Origin: Rhodococcus sp. Leaf278
Lineage (GTDB): Bacteria; Actinomycetota; Actinomycetes; Mycobacteriales; Mycobacteriaceae
Assembly (NCBI RefSeq): GCF_001426085.1
Contig: NZ_LMRR01000008.1
Location: forward strand, 62,001-126,000
Direction of reading: 5' to 3'
Length of the DNA stretch: 64,000 nt
A program made the position numbers and the translations under genes. The notes under the pieces were generated by a model that was given only the letters and a program-made list of their open reading frames with translations, was not told where the DNA came from and searched no databases. Below are positions 34,832 to 43,849 of this stretch, piece after piece. Position 1 is the first letter of the stretch, and each line of letters begins with the position of its first letter.

Positions 34832-36786
34832 GCATGGAGATGACCGCCTGGAACCAGATGTATCGGTCGATGAACAGGCCCGATACTCGGTCGTCGTTCT
34901 CGAAGGAGACGGCCCGCAGGATTCTGACGTTCGCGGCACCGCATCGCCGCGCTCTCGGCGGGTTCCTGGTGCTCAGCGTGGCCTCCGCCGTGCTCGCGGT
35001 GGCCACGCCGGTACTGGCCGGCCGGGTGGTGAACGCCATTGTCGACGGACGAGAGCTGCGCGTGGTGGTGCTGCTGGCAATCGCGATCGCGGCGATCGCT
35101 CTGGTGGACGCCGTGGTCGGTCTGATCAATCGGTGGCTCTCGGCGAACATCGGCGAAAGCTTGATCCTGGATCTGCGGACCGCGGTGTTCGACCATGTCC
35201 AGCGCATGCCGATCGCCTTCTTCACGCGAACGCGTACCGGTGCGCTGGTGAGTCGGCTGAACAACGACGTGATCGGAGCGCAGCGTGCCTTCAGCACCAC
35301 GCTCTCGGGAGTCGTCAGCAACCTGGTGACGTTGGCGCTGACCCTGGTGGTGATGATCGGAATATCCTGGCAGATCACGCTTCTCGCGTTGATTCTGCTG
35401 CCGGTGTTCGTGCTTCCCGCTCGCCGGATGGGCCGACGCCTCGCACGGTTGCAACGTGAAGCGGCCGCACACAATTCGGCGATGAGCACACAGATGACCG
35501 AGCGCTTCTCGGCTCCCGGGGCGACGCTGGTCAAGCTGTTCGGTCATCCCGAGCAGGAATCGGTCGAGTTCGCGGTACGCGCCCGACGTGTACGCGATAT
35601 CGGCGTCCGCAGTGCCATGGTGCAAACAGTCTTCGTGACGGCGCTGACTCTGGTCTCGGCGCTTGCTCTGGCCGTGGTGTACGGCTTGGGCGGCTTCTAT
35701 GCCCTCCGGGGGTCTCTCGATCCGGGTTCGGTTGTGGCACTGTCGCTTCTGCTTGCGCGGCTCTATTCGCCACTGACCGCGTTGGCGAGCGCTCGCGTGG
35801 AGGTGATGAGCGCTCTGGTGAGTTTCGAGCGGGTTTTCGAAGTGCTCGATCTTGTTCCGCTCATCACCGACAAGCCCGATGCCAAGACTCTGCCTGCGGG
35901 TCCGGTGGCCGTCGAACTCGACGATGTTCGGTTCGCGTACCCCTCGGCGGACAAGGTCTCGCTTGCCTCGCTGGAAGAGGTGGCGACCTTGGATTCGCGC
36001 GGCGGAGAACAGGTTCTGCACGGTGTATCGTTCCGCGCCGAGCCGGGTCAGATGGTGGCGCTGGTCGGGTCCTCCGGTGCCGGCAAGTCCACGATTGCGC
36101 AGATGATCGCTCGTCTGTACGACGTCGACGGCGGTGCCGTCCGGCTCGGCGGTATAGACGTGCGCGATCTGACGGCCGAATCCGTCCGCGGCACAGTCGG
36201 AATGGTGACCCAGGACGGTCACCTGTTCCACGAGAGCATCCGGTCCAACCTGGTATTGCCGAGACCCGGTGCGACCGACGACGAAGTGTGGGATGCCCTA
36301 TTCAGGGCCAGGCTCGCGGATCTCGTGCGATCCCTGCCCGACGGCCTGGACACGGTCGTCGGGGAACGTGGATATCGGCTCTCCGGTGGTGAGCGTCAGC
36401 GCCTGACAATTGCGCGGTTGCTGATCGCGCAGCCACGGGTCGTCATTCTCGACGAGGCCACGGCGTCACTCGATTCCACGTCCGAGGCCGCGGTGCAGGC
36501 GGCGTTGGCCGAGGCGTTGGAAGGGAAAACCTCGGTGGTGATCGCGCACCGATTGTCGACCATCAGGGCAGCAGACGTGATCCTGGTGATCGAGGACGGG
36601 CGAATCGCGGAGCGAGGCACGCACGACGAGCTCCTCGCGGCGGGAGGCCGCTACGAGGAGCTGCATCGGACGCAGTTCGCACAGTCGGGCAGGTCGGATC
36701 AGACCTCTCAGGGTGCCGGCACCACGGTGGACGGGTCGTCGTCGGTTGCCGCGGCGAGCATCGGGGTGAATCCGTCGATCGCGTAG
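34828..36786 (+). CDS. ABC exporter, fused membrane and ATPase domains
   Basis: 652 residues. A six-helix exporter membrane domain covers about 35-330 and starts FAAPHRRALGGFLVLSVASAVLAV. The nucleotide-binding domain (about 355-600) has Walker A VGSSGAGKST, signature LSGGERQRL, Walker B VVILDEATASLD and the H-loop VIAHRLST. It is a half transporter expected to work as a homodimer or with a partner in lipid or drug export. A 40-residue low-complexity tail follows, and its last 79 bp overlap the convergent siderophore-binding gene. Three overlapping mini-ORFs precede the start codon. Confidence 0.9.
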   Translation: MSMEMTAWNQMYRSMNRPDTRSSFSKETARRILTFAAPHRRALGGFLVLSVASAVLAVATPVLAGRVVNAIVDGRELRVVVLLAIAIAAIALVDAVVGLINRWLSANIGESLILDLRTAVFDHVQRMPIAFFTRTRTGALVSRLNNDVIGAQRAFSTTLSGVVSNLVTLALTLVVMIGISWQITLLALILLPVFVLPARRMGRRLARLQREAAAHNSAMSTQMTERFSAPGATLVKLFGHPEQESVEFAVRARRVRDIGVRSAMVQTVFVTALTLVSALALAVVYGLGGFYALRGSLDPGSVVALSLLLARLYSPLTALASARVEVMSALVSFERVFEVLDLVPLITDKPDAKTLPAGPVAVELDDVRFAYPSADKVSLASLEEVATLDSRGGEQVLHGVSFRAEPGQMVALVGSSGAGKSTIAQMIARLYDVDGGAVRLGGIDVRDLTAESVRGTVGMVTQDGHLFHESIRSNLVLPRPGATDDEVWDALFRARLADLVRSLPDGLDTVVGERGYRLSGGERQRLTIARLLIAQPRVVILDEATASLDSTSEAAVQAALAEALEGKTSVVIAHRLSTIRAADVILVIEDGRIAERGTHDELLAAGGRYEELHRTQFAQSGRSDQTSQGAGTTVDGSSSVAAASIGVNPSIA

Positions 36787-37697
36787 TCCAGTGACAACGG
36801 GCTCGAATAGCCGAGAGCCGAGGGCAGATCGGTGCTGAACGAGCCGATGTAGACGGTTCGATCCTGCTTCACGACGTCGAGGGCCGCGATCAGTGGGTTC
36901 GTCTGGAGCTGCTCGCGGCTCTGGCCGGCGATGACGAGCACGTCGGTGTCGAGACGCCCGAGGTTCTCGGGACTGATGGTCTCGGAAGCGTCGGGAATCT
37001 CGAAGCCGAGGTCGGTGAAGAACAGGGCGCGGATGTCATCCTTGCCGAGCAGCAGGTAGCTGCCGTCGTCCATGACGAACGCGAGAGACAGTGACTTGCC
37101 GGTGAACTGGGGGTTGTCGGACTCGGTGGTGGCGAACTTCTGCTCGAGCGCGGCCGTCTGGTCCTGCGCTTCCTGACTCTTGCCGAGGGCTTCGCCGACG
37201 ACCGCGAACTCCTCTTGCCAGGTTGCTGCGGGCACATTGTCGTAGCCGCCGATGTCGGCGATCGTGGGCGCCATTCCCGAAAGCTGGTCGTACTGGCCCT
37301 GATCGATGAACGAGTACGGCCCGAGGATCAGATCGGGTGCCTGCGCGGCGATCTGTTCGAGGTTGAGGTCGGTGCTGCCGACCTCGGGAATCTCGGTGCC
37401 GCCGAGCGCCTCCTGGGCCCACGGGCGCTGGCGGTAGTCGTAGCTCAGGTTGCCTCGCGTCGCGACGGGCTTGACTCCCAGCGCGAGCGCGAAGTCCTGC
37501 TCGTTGAACCCGATGGTCACCACGCGGGTGGGCTCGGCGTCGACGACCGTCTCACCGAACTTGTGCTCGATGGTGACGGGGAAGCCCGCGTCGCTTCCGG
37601 AACCATCGGATGTGGCGGTCGTATTGTCCGACGAACAGCCGACCGCCAGTGCCAGAACTGAGGCACCGGCGGCGACGAGCTGTACTGACTTCTTCAT
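36708..37697 (-). CDS. Iron-siderophore ABC transporter substrate-binding lipoprotein
   Basis: 329 residues. The signal peptide ends in the lipobox LAVGC with Cys21, so the protein is membrane-anchored outside the cell. The mature part is a class III (BtuF/FepB-like) binding fold: RVVTIGFNEQDFALALGVKPVA near the start, LEQIAAQAPDLILGPYSF and the C-terminal PSALGYSSPLSLDYAIDGF. It should capture a ferric siderophore. GAGGAG upstream fixes the ATG at 37697. An IdeR-type box lies about 25 bp upstream. No permease or ATPase for this importer is adjacent. Confidence 0.92.
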   Translation of the reverse strand: MKKSVQLVAAGASVLALAVGCSSDNTTATSDGSGSDAGFPVTIEHKFGETVVDAEPTRVVTIGFNEQDFALALGVKPVATRGNLSYDYRQRPWAQEALGGTEIPEVGSTDLNLEQIAAQAPDLILGPYSFIDQGQYDQLSGMAPTIADIGGYDNVPAATWQEEFAVVGEALGKSQEAQDQTAALEQKFATTESDNPQFTGKSLSLAFVMDDGSYLLLGKDDIRALFFTDLGFEIPDASETISPENLGRLDTDVLVIAGQSREQLQTNPLIAALDVVKQDRTVYIGSFSTDLPSALGYSSPLSLDYAIDGFTPMLAAATDDDPSTVVPAP

Positions 37698-37722
37698 GTG
37701 ATCTCCTCGCATGGAAACTTAG

Positions 37723-37741
37723 CGAGGTTAGCCTAACCGAC
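37723..37741 (-). promoter_or_regulatory. IdeR/DtxR iron box upstream of the siderophore-binding gene
   Basis: The minus strand contains GGTTAGGCTAACCT (37725-37738), the complete symmetric core of the iron-box consensus TTAGGTTAGGCTAACCTAA. It overlaps the expected promoter region 26 bp upstream of the start codon. IdeR with iron should repress the gene. Confidence 0.85.
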
Positions 37742-37782
37742 CCTATGGGCCTTCGGTCACGTGCCCGGGTCGGACTGCGCGA

Positions 37783-38997
37783 TCAGCAGTTGGTCGTGGC
37801 GGGTACTCCTGCGAATCGCTGATCGATCCACTCGAGCGCCTGCGGCAGGCCGAGTACCGCTGCGGTCAGGTGATCGTTGCTCGGCACCTTCAACTCGGTC
37901 ACCAATACTCCGGCGCGGCAGTAGCGGGCAATCGTGTTGTCGATGGCGCTGACCGGAATCAGTGCATCGGAGGGGCTGTGCCACTCGAAGTACGGTGCCT
38001 TCGGCACGCCCGGGTACAGCTCGACACTGTTCTCGTTGACGGCGGCGATCATTTCCGGACTGTTGATCAGGTCCAGTGTGCCGGCGACCTCCATGGCACT
38101 CTTGCCCGCGCCCGCGGCGATGATGTCGTTGGTGCACCCGTTCTGGATCTTGCTCTCGATCTCCTTACCCACCGGGTTGAGCTGAGAGCTGATCGGGATG
38201 CGGGTGGGGTATTCGCGTTCGATTCCGAGAGCGGCCGCGAACGCCAAGCCGAACATGGGGTGCGGGGCGAAGCCGAGATCGCGGGCCATGCGCTCGAGGT
38301 TCATCGGAGCGCCGCCGTTGGCACTGCCGACGATGTTCAGCTCGGGTGCATAGTCGTTCTGGAGTGCCGCGGCCCATGCTGTCGCCATACCGCCACCGGA
38401 GTAGCCGGCCAACGCGACCGGGCTCTGCTGAACCTGGATGGGATCGAAGCGCTGCGTCGCGCGAATGCTGTCGAGCACGATCTGTCCGCCGAGCTTGGCG
38501 GCACCGTAGGCGCTTCTGGGTCCGAGGTGATCGGCGATGGCGACAGTCCAACCGCGCTGCAGTACAGCGTTGAGGGCGGGAGCCTCGCGGATCGCCAAAT
38601 TGGGGTCGTTCGACCAGAGTGCTTGTGAAGGTGCACATTCGAGGCCGAGCGCATTGATGATGTGTTGGTAAGAAAGCAAGGGTCCGTTCGGCGCTTTGTT
38701 GCGCGGGACCATCACGGTGTTGATCGCCGCAATGGGATCACCCGCCGAATCGGTCGAGCGGAACTTGAGCTGCCATACGTCGATGTCGAAGAATCCGGGC
38801 GGTGGGGGCATCGGCCGGCTGGAGATCACGTCGCCCGGTTGCAGCGCCTCGAGATCGGCTGGCGCCGATGCGAATCCGTCCGCGATCGGGGTCGGCATCA
38901 GCGGGTCGGCCGCGGCCTGACCTGCACCGACGAGCGATGAACACAACACGGCCACAGCCGTTATAGTGGCAGCGCCGGCCAATTTGAAAACCCGCAT
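37783..38997 (-). CDS. Secretory lipase family protein
   Basis: 404 residues. A Sec signal peptide (1-31) ends near GAGQAAADP. The nucleophile elbow is AGYSGGGMAT near residue 202, and the acid and His residues lie in EWHSPSDALIPV and SNDHLTAAV. The whole matches the secretory lipase family (PF03583), described in Candida and found in many actinobacteria. Cys residues at C117 and near the end could form disulphides. It should hydrolyse external esters or triacylglycerols. GGAGGGG upstream supports the start; a palindrome sits at 39093-39110. Confidence 0.9.
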   Translation of the reverse strand: MRVFKLAGAATITAVAVLCSSLVGAGQAAADPLMPTPIADGFASAPADLEALQPGDVISSRPMPPPPGFFDIDVWQLKFRSTDSAGDPIAAINTVMVPRNKAPNGPLLSYQHIINALGLECAPSQALWSNDPNLAIREAPALNAVLQRGWTVAIADHLGPRSAYGAAKLGGQIVLDSIRATQRFDPIQVQQSPVALAGYSGGGMATAWAAALQNDYAPELNIVGSANGGAPMNLERMARDLGFAPHPMFGLAFAAALGIEREYPTRIPISSQLNPVGKEIESKIQNGCTNDIIAAGAGKSAMEVAGTLDLINSPEMIAAVNENSVELYPGVPKAPYFEWHSPSDALIPVSAIDNTIARYCRAGVLVTELKVPSNDHLTAAVLGLPQALEWIDQRFAGVPATTNC

Positions 38998-39092
38998 GTA
39001 GTAATCCCCTCCGTGCCTGAATCAGAACGTCGTGCGCTCCGATGACCCGGCAAGCTCCCGAAGAGCCGGCCCGCAAATCGATATAGCTGACA

Positions 39093-39110
39093 AAGCGTGA
39101 CGCGTTACGC
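39093..39110. promoter_or_regulatory. Palindrome upstream of the secretory lipase gene
   Basis: AGCGTGACGCGTTACGCT is palindromic at 16 of 18 positions. It lies about 95 bp upstream of the lipase start, in the 231-bp gap before ligD, where a repressor or activator could act. No adjacent regulator gene suggests the protein involved. Confidence 0.4.
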
Positions 39111-39228
39111 TCCCCCCGGAAACGATAGAACGAACGGTACGCACTCAGCGATTCTATGGCAACAGAAGAACGGTCTCGGTGCCGGTTTTCTGGAAACGTG
39201 GGAGAAGCTGTGCCGCGCGGATGTAGCA

Positions 39229-41541
39229 CTACTCGAGAATTACGTCATTCGGTGCCTTGTCCGGACGCAACCCGCGCCAACTCGGATGTCGTAGGTGCCC
39301 TGATTCGGTGGCTTCGTAGAACCGGACTTCGCCGACGAGAGTCGGTTCCACCCACACCGCACCCTTCCTGTCGGCGGTGGGCAGCACCGAGGAGAACGGA
39401 CTCTCCGAACTTTCGAGAGGCGCGAGAAGGGCCGCAAGAGTGTCGAGTGCACGGTCGTCGAACCCAGTGCCGACGCGACCCACGTAGCGAAGGCGTTTCC
39501 CGTCGGGGATTCCCATCAACAACGAGCCGAATCCGCCCGCGCGACGACCTTGGCCCCGACGCCACCCACCGATCACGACTTCCTGCGTCCGCCAGTTCTT
39601 GTGTTTGATCCACGTGTGGGCGCGCTTGCCGGGTTGATAGACGGAGTCGGTTCGCTTGGCGACGACGCCTTCCCACCCGCGTTCTCGGCTTTCGGCAATG
39701 GCTTCTTCGGCGGAGCCGATCAGTCGCGGGGGCACCAGCACCGAGTCGAGTCCGGTGGTGAGGAGTTCGAGCAGCCGCCGTCGATCGGAGTACTTCTTGC
39801 GCAGCAGTGAGGTGCCGTCGAGGTAGAGCAGGTCGAAGGCGATGAATCGAATGTCGTCACGGTTCGCGTTCTGCAGCATCTCGAAGCTGCTGATGCCGTT
39901 GTCGTCGAACACCACCACCTCGCCGTCGAGGACGGCGTCGTGGTCGGCAAGGTCGTCCGCCAGAGACTGGAGCGCACCGAACTGCTCGGTGTAGTCGTTA
40001 CCGCTGCGGGTGCGGAGCGTCATGGACCCGTGCATGAGTTCTGCGACGATGCGGAACCCGTCCCACTTGCCCTCGAACGACCACTCGTCGTCGTCCAGAT
40101 TCAGGATGTCGCCGGCGGTGGCGAGCATCGGCGAGATGTTCTTGGGTGGGGGATTGTCGCTGGCCGCATCTTCGGTCGTCGCGCTGGTGTCGGGTGCGTC
40201 CTTCATCAGATGCATCAGCCATTGATCGCCCTTGGTGCGAATCAGAGCGAACCTGCCTCGAGCCTTCGATCCATTCAGGACGACTATGACTTCGTCGTCG
40301 CGCCACTTCTCGAGTTCGTACGTTCCGCTGTCCCAGATAGTGACGTCGCCGCCGCCGTACTCGCCCTTCGGTATCCGACCGGAGAACGTCGCGTACTCGA
40401 GTGGATGGTCCTCGGTGTGAACCGCTAGCCGGTTCTGTTTCGGGTCGTCCGGGATGTTCTTGGGGACGGCCCACGAGACCAGGACGCCGTCGTGTTCGAG
40501 TCGGAAGTCGTAGTGCAGGCGTCGGGCATGATGCTCTTGGATGACGAAGGTGTCGTTGTTTCCCTGCGGCTCGGCGGTCGCGGGCACCGGCTCGGGTGTC
40601 CGATCCGCGCTTCGCATGCTGCGGTATTTGGCCAGTTTGTCTGTGCTGGTGCCGCTTTCGGATCGTCTTTCGTTTGCATCCAGTGCGGGATCCAGGTCGG
40701 CGAGGTAGTCGCCGGTGTCGGTCAGTCGCTCGAGGACTTCCTCGAACCGAAGTTGTTGCAGTCCCGAGGATTCGAGCTCCTCCCAAGTGCGCGGTGCCGC
40801 AACTGTGGGAAGTGTTCGTCCCCGGAGCGAATACGGGGCGACCGTCGTCTTCTTGCCGTTGTTCTGGCTCCAGTCGACGAACACTCGGCCGGTGCGCTTC
40901 GCCTTGGCCATGGTGGCGGTCACCCGATCCGGTGAGCGCTCTTCGAGAAGTGTGGCAACACGTTTGGCGACGGTGGACGCGCCCGACGTCGACAACGGCT
41001 TCTCGAGCGGAACGTACAGGTGAATGCCCTTACTTCCACTGGTGACGGGATATGCCGTCATGCCGATCTCGCCGATCAGATCTCTTATCTCGCAGGCGAC
41101 TTCGGCGCAACGGGCGAGGTCGACATCGTCACCGGGATCGAGATCGAAGACCATGCGGGTGGCGGGGCCGGGCTCGGTGCCGTCGAATCGCCACTGCGGC
41201 ACATGTGCTTCGATGGCTGCCTGTTGGCCCAGCCACGCCAGATCTGCTGCGTTGGAGAAGAGCGGATAGGTGACAACGCGATCGGAATGCTGCATCGACC
41301 GGCGATCGAGCCAGTCGGGTGCAGACGCGGCGAGGTTCTTCTCGAAGAACGACGACTGGTCGACGCCGTTCGGCCAACGTTTGCGAGTGACGGCACGGCC
41401 GACGAGGTGCGGCAACATCGCATGCGCAACGGCGACGTAGTACTCGATGATGTCGCCCTTGGTGGTGCCGGTTTCGGGGAACAGCACCTTGTCGAGGTTG
41501 GTGACGGAGACCTTCCGGCCTTCGATCTCGAGCGTGGCCAT
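39229..41541 (-). CDS. ligD: Non-homologous end-joining DNA ligase D (POL-PE-LIG)
   Basis: 770 residues in the mycobacterial order. The primase-polymerase domain (about 1-270) has VFDLDPGDD with the metal-binding Asp pair and SGSKGIHLYVPL. The 3'-phosphoesterase domain (about 320-450) has QEHHARRLHYDFRLEHDG and VPKNIPDDP. The ligase domain (about 470-770) has the adenylated Lys in EGKWDGFRI, then LDGEVVVFD, EGVVAKR and WIKHKNW. It repairs double-strand breaks with Ku. No ku gene is in the window. Confidence 0.95.
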   Translation of the reverse strand: MATLEIEGRKVSVTNLDKVLFPETGTTKGDIIEYYVAVAHAMLPHLVGRAVTRKRWPNGVDQSSFFEKNLAASAPDWLDRRSMQHSDRVVTYPLFSNAADLAWLGQQAAIEAHVPQWRFDGTEPGPATRMVFDLDPGDDVDLARCAEVACEIRDLIGEIGMTAYPVTSGSKGIHLYVPLEKPLSTSGASTVAKRVATLLEERSPDRVTATMAKAKRTGRVFVDWSQNNGKKTTVAPYSLRGRTLPTVAAPRTWEELESSGLQQLRFEEVLERLTDTGDYLADLDPALDANERRSESGTSTDKLAKYRSMRSADRTPEPVPATAEPQGNNDTFVIQEHHARRLHYDFRLEHDGVLVSWAVPKNIPDDPKQNRLAVHTEDHPLEYATFSGRIPKGEYGGGDVTIWDSGTYELEKWRDDEVIVVLNGSKARGRFALIRTKGDQWLMHLMKDAPDTSATTEDAASDNPPPKNISPMLATAGDILNLDDDEWSFEGKWDGFRIVAELMHGSMTLRTRSGNDYTEQFGALQSLADDLADHDAVLDGEVVVFDDNGISSFEMLQNANRDDIRFIAFDLLYLDGTSLLRKKYSDRRRLLELLTTGLDSVLVPPRLIGSAEEAIAESRERGWEGVVAKRTDSVYQPGKRAHTWIKHKNWRTQEVVIGGWRRGQGRRAGGFGSLLMGIPDGKRLRYVGRVGTGFDDRALDTLAALLAPLESSESPFSSVLPTADRKGAVWVEPTLVGEVRFYEATESGHLRHPSWRGLRPDKAPNDVILE

Positions 41542-41600
41542 CGTCTCAGGTTAGTGGTCGCCGTCTGAACCTGCGAGCAAGTTGTGACAGGCTCGATCCT

Positions 41601-42029
41601 ATGGCGACGATCAGTGTCTCGGTACAGATGCCCGAGAGTCCGCAGGGCGCGTGGGACAAGGCTTCCGCGCTCGACCGGTTCGACGAGTGGATGACCATCC
41701 ACGGCGGGTGGTGCAGCCCACCACCCAAGAAGGTCGGCAAGGGCACCGAAGTGGAGTCGCTGGTAAAGGTCAAAGGCTTCAAGAACACGATCAAATGGAC
41801 CTTCACGCAATACGAAGAGCCCAAGCTGATCGAGATGTCCGGCCGCGGCAAGGGCGGAGTAAGAATCTCGCTCACCGTCCACGTGCGTGAGGCCGAGGGC
41901 GGTTCGGAGCTGACGCTCGACGCGAAATTCGGTGGGGGTGTGCTCTTCGGTCCGGTGGGATCGGTGGTGGCACGGGCTCTCGACACCGATGTCAAGAAAT
42001 CCGTTGCGAACCTGGCGGCGTTGAAGTGA
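41601..42029 (+). CDS. SRPBCC family protein (Rv0910-like)
   Basis: 142 residues. The START-like helix-grip fold is suggested by the N-terminal SVSVQMPESPQGAWDKASALDRFDEWMTIHGGW, strands through the middle and the long C-terminal helix DTDVKKSVANLAALK. It closely fits the Rv0910 group, which has been described as the toxin of a toxin-antitoxin pair in M. tuberculosis; no antitoxin gene is next to it here, so I do not call it a toxin. It is divergent from ligD. A strong terminator follows. Confidence 0.8.
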   Translation: MATISVSVQMPESPQGAWDKASALDRFDEWMTIHGGWCSPPPKKVGKGTEVESLVKVKGFKNTIKWTFTQYEEPKLIEMSGRGKGGVRISLTVHVREAEGGSELTLDAKFGGGVLFGPVGSVVARALDTDVKKSVANLAALK

Positions 42030-42068
42030 GTTATCTCTTGCTGAAGTAGTTGCACGACAATCTCTTCC

Positions 42069-42109
42069 AGCCCCGCACCGTGTTCTCGGTGCGGGGCTGG
42101 CTTGTTTTT
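42069..42109 (+). terminator. Rho-independent terminator between convergent genes
   Basis: Perfect 12-bp stem (42069-42080 with 42087-42098), 6-base loop, then GGCTTGTTTTT. It ends the SRPBCC transcript just before the convergent DUF222-HNH gene stop at 42118. Confidence 0.88.
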
Positions 42110-42117
42110 ATGTGTGC

Positions 42118-43488
42118 TCAGGCGATGTGGGGGCCGGCGCGGGCGTGGGATTGTCGGGGTTGTCGGTAGGGGTCGACGGTGGCCGGTGGGATGAACCAGG
42201 GGTGGTTGTCGGTACCGATGAACACTTCCCAGTCGCTGTGGTGGATGAGTCGGTGGTGGAATCCGCACAGTAGGACGAGGTTGTTCATGTCGGTGGGTCC
42301 GCCGTCGGTCCAATGCCAGATGTGGTGGCCTTCGGTCCAGGCGGCGGGTTTGCCGCAGCCGGGGAACGCGCAGCCGTGATCGCGGGCGGTGAGGGCGCGT
42401 TTCTGTTTCGCGTTCACGGTACGAGCGGTGCGAGCGAGGTTGATCGGGGAACCGTTCTCGTCCATGACGATCGCGGTCAGGATGCAGTCGCAGGCCAGTT
42501 GGCGGGACGTCTCACGGGAGAGCGGTCCCATCCACGGCAGCCACCCGACGGTAGTGCCGTCACCGAACAGATCCCGATACGCGCCACGGTCGGCTGACGG
42601 GCCGGTAGCACTGTCGCACCCGTCGCCGCTACCACTTCGGCTTTCTCGTGCATTGTCGGGTTCTGTTGCGGTGCTGCTGTTCTCGTAGTTCGAGTCCGTG
42701 TCGCTGTCGGTGTCGGTGTTCATGGTGCTGCGCAGGTTGGTGAGGTCGCGGAGGGTGATGTGGAGGTTGACGTGCGGCTTTTCTCCGCCTTCGGTGGGGC
42801 GGTTGCTGGAGGCGAGGTAGCGGTCGAGGATGTGTGCGAAGGCGTCGGCGCGGCGTTTGGCGGGGCTGCGTTCGTCGGGGGTGCCGTCGGCGGCGGGGTG
42901 GGGTTCGGTCAACGGTGAGAGGGCGGTGAGGAATTTTTCTCCGGTGATGGCGTCGAAGTCCATCTTCGCCACGAGGCGTCCGTTGAGGGTGGTGGAGGCG
43001 AAGAGTTCGTTGCGGTCGGTGTCGTCGGGTGGTTTCTTGTCGCCGTAGGTGTCGTGGAGTTTGGTGATCGCTGCGCGTAGTGGTCCGGTGCGGGCGTCGG
43101 GTCCGGTGGCGGCGGTCAGCAGTGCTGCTCGGGCGAGGTCCTGGCCTTCTTGGGGGAGGTTTTTCGGTGGTGTTTCGGCGAAGGTGAGGATCAGGGCGGC
43201 GTGGTCGACGGACGTCACGCCGGTGTTGACGGCGTCGGCGATGTCGGGGAAGTTCTTCAGTCCGCGGGCGAGGGCGACGATCTTGGTGGCTGTGCCGGGG
43301 GAGAGCAGGGTGGTGGAGGTCAGCCAGCCGGCGGGTCCGGGGAAGCCGAGTTTCTCGCGGCTGACGCGGGTGTCGATTTCGGCGACGAGGGCGATCCGTC
43401 GGGCTTCCATCAACTGGATGTGGTGGGAGACATCAGCAGCGTCGGCGAGGAGTTGCGCCTCGCTCAGTTGCCAGATCTCCGTTGTCAT
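42118..43488 (-). CDS. DUF222-HNH endonuclease family protein (13E12 type)
   Basis: 456 residues. The N-terminal DUF222 region (about 1-280) includes LAEIDTRVSREKLG-like and VSVDHAALILTF-like blocks and LAKMDFDAITGEKFLTALSPL. A low-complexity Asp/Ser/Glu linker follows. The C-terminal HNH domain reads RDHGCAFPGCGKPAAWTEGHHI, then TDGGPTDMNNLVLLCGFHH, with the two CxxC-type zinc pairs and the catalytic HH. These are the 13E12-repeat proteins of mycobacteria; some are DNA-damage induced there. An SOS box lies 12 bp upstream of the ATG. The nuclease target is unknown. Confidence 0.9.
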   Translation of the reverse strand: MTTEIWQLSEAQLLADAADVSHHIQLMEARRIALVAEIDTRVSREKLGFPGPAGWLTSTTLLSPGTATKIVALARGLKNFPDIADAVNTGVTSVDHAALILTFAETPPKNLPQEGQDLARAALLTAATGPDARTGPLRAAITKLHDTYGDKKPPDDTDRNELFASTTLNGRLVAKMDFDAITGEKFLTALSPLTEPHPAADGTPDERSPAKRRADAFAHILDRYLASSNRPTEGGEKPHVNLHITLRDLTNLRSTMNTDTDSDTDSNYENSSTATEPDNARESRSGSGDGCDSATGPSADRGAYRDLFGDGTTVGWLPWMGPLSRETSRQLACDCILTAIVMDENGSPINLARTARTVNAKQKRALTARDHGCAFPGCGKPAAWTEGHHIWHWTDGGPTDMNNLVLLCGFHHRLIHHSDWEVFIGTDNHPWFIPPATVDPYRQPRQSHARAGPHIA

Positions 43489-43500
43489 GGACCAAGTGTA

Positions 43501-43516
43501 TCGAACGCGTGTTCGA
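43501..43516. promoter_or_regulatory. SOS box (LexA site)
   Basis: TCGAACGCGTGTTCGA matches the actinobacterial LexA consensus CGAAC-N4-GTTCG exactly. It is embedded in a longer inverted repeat with 11-bp arms (43496-43521). The site lies 12 bp upstream of the DUF222-HNH start codon, so the gene should be induced by DNA damage. Confidence 0.88.
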
Positions 43517-43613
43517 TACACAATGATAGTGGAATCGAAAACTATTGCCCTGCATAAGGATTCAGGAGGGCAGGCCTGTCGGTGGCCTGTGGTAGGGCTC
43601 TTGGCACAGCGTT

Positions 43614-43781
43614 TCAGGCCCCGTCGGGGTGTAACGGAAGTCGACCTCGGAGACGCATAGTGGCGTCGCAGTAGAGATCAATAGCAACGTCGAAGCCGAG
43701 GTGTCCCGCGGAAGCACCGAGCCGGGTTTCGAGGTCTGTGGACCGTTGGTGGTCTTCGAGTGCGTCAGCTCGCCGTCGCAC
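43614..43781 (-). pseudogene. Possible remnant of a small gene
   Basis: The minus strand carries an open frame of 55 codons from a GTG at 43781, ending DLYCDATMRLRGRLPLHPDGA. It reads like protein, but the third-position GC is lower than in neighbouring genes and there is no Shine-Dalgarno sequence. The frame continues 5' of the GTG without an ATG. It may be the decayed 3' end of a gene. The rest of 43522-43849 holds nothing I can identify. Confidence 0.25.
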
Positions 43782-43849
43782 TGCACGCTCCGCGAGCTTG
43801 GGTCGCGCGCTGCTATGGAAGAGAACAAGTGATCAATCGACGGTCACGC

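Noticed and set aside
41601..42029. Toxin-antitoxin module at the Rv0910-like gene
   Set aside because: No small antitoxin gene lies on either side: the upstream neighbour is divergent ligD and a terminator follows. The family name alone does not support a module.
42118..43488. Mobile element or intein suggested by the HNH motif
   Set aside because: There are no terminal repeats, target duplications or integrase genes, and the protein has the standard DUF222-HNH architecture.
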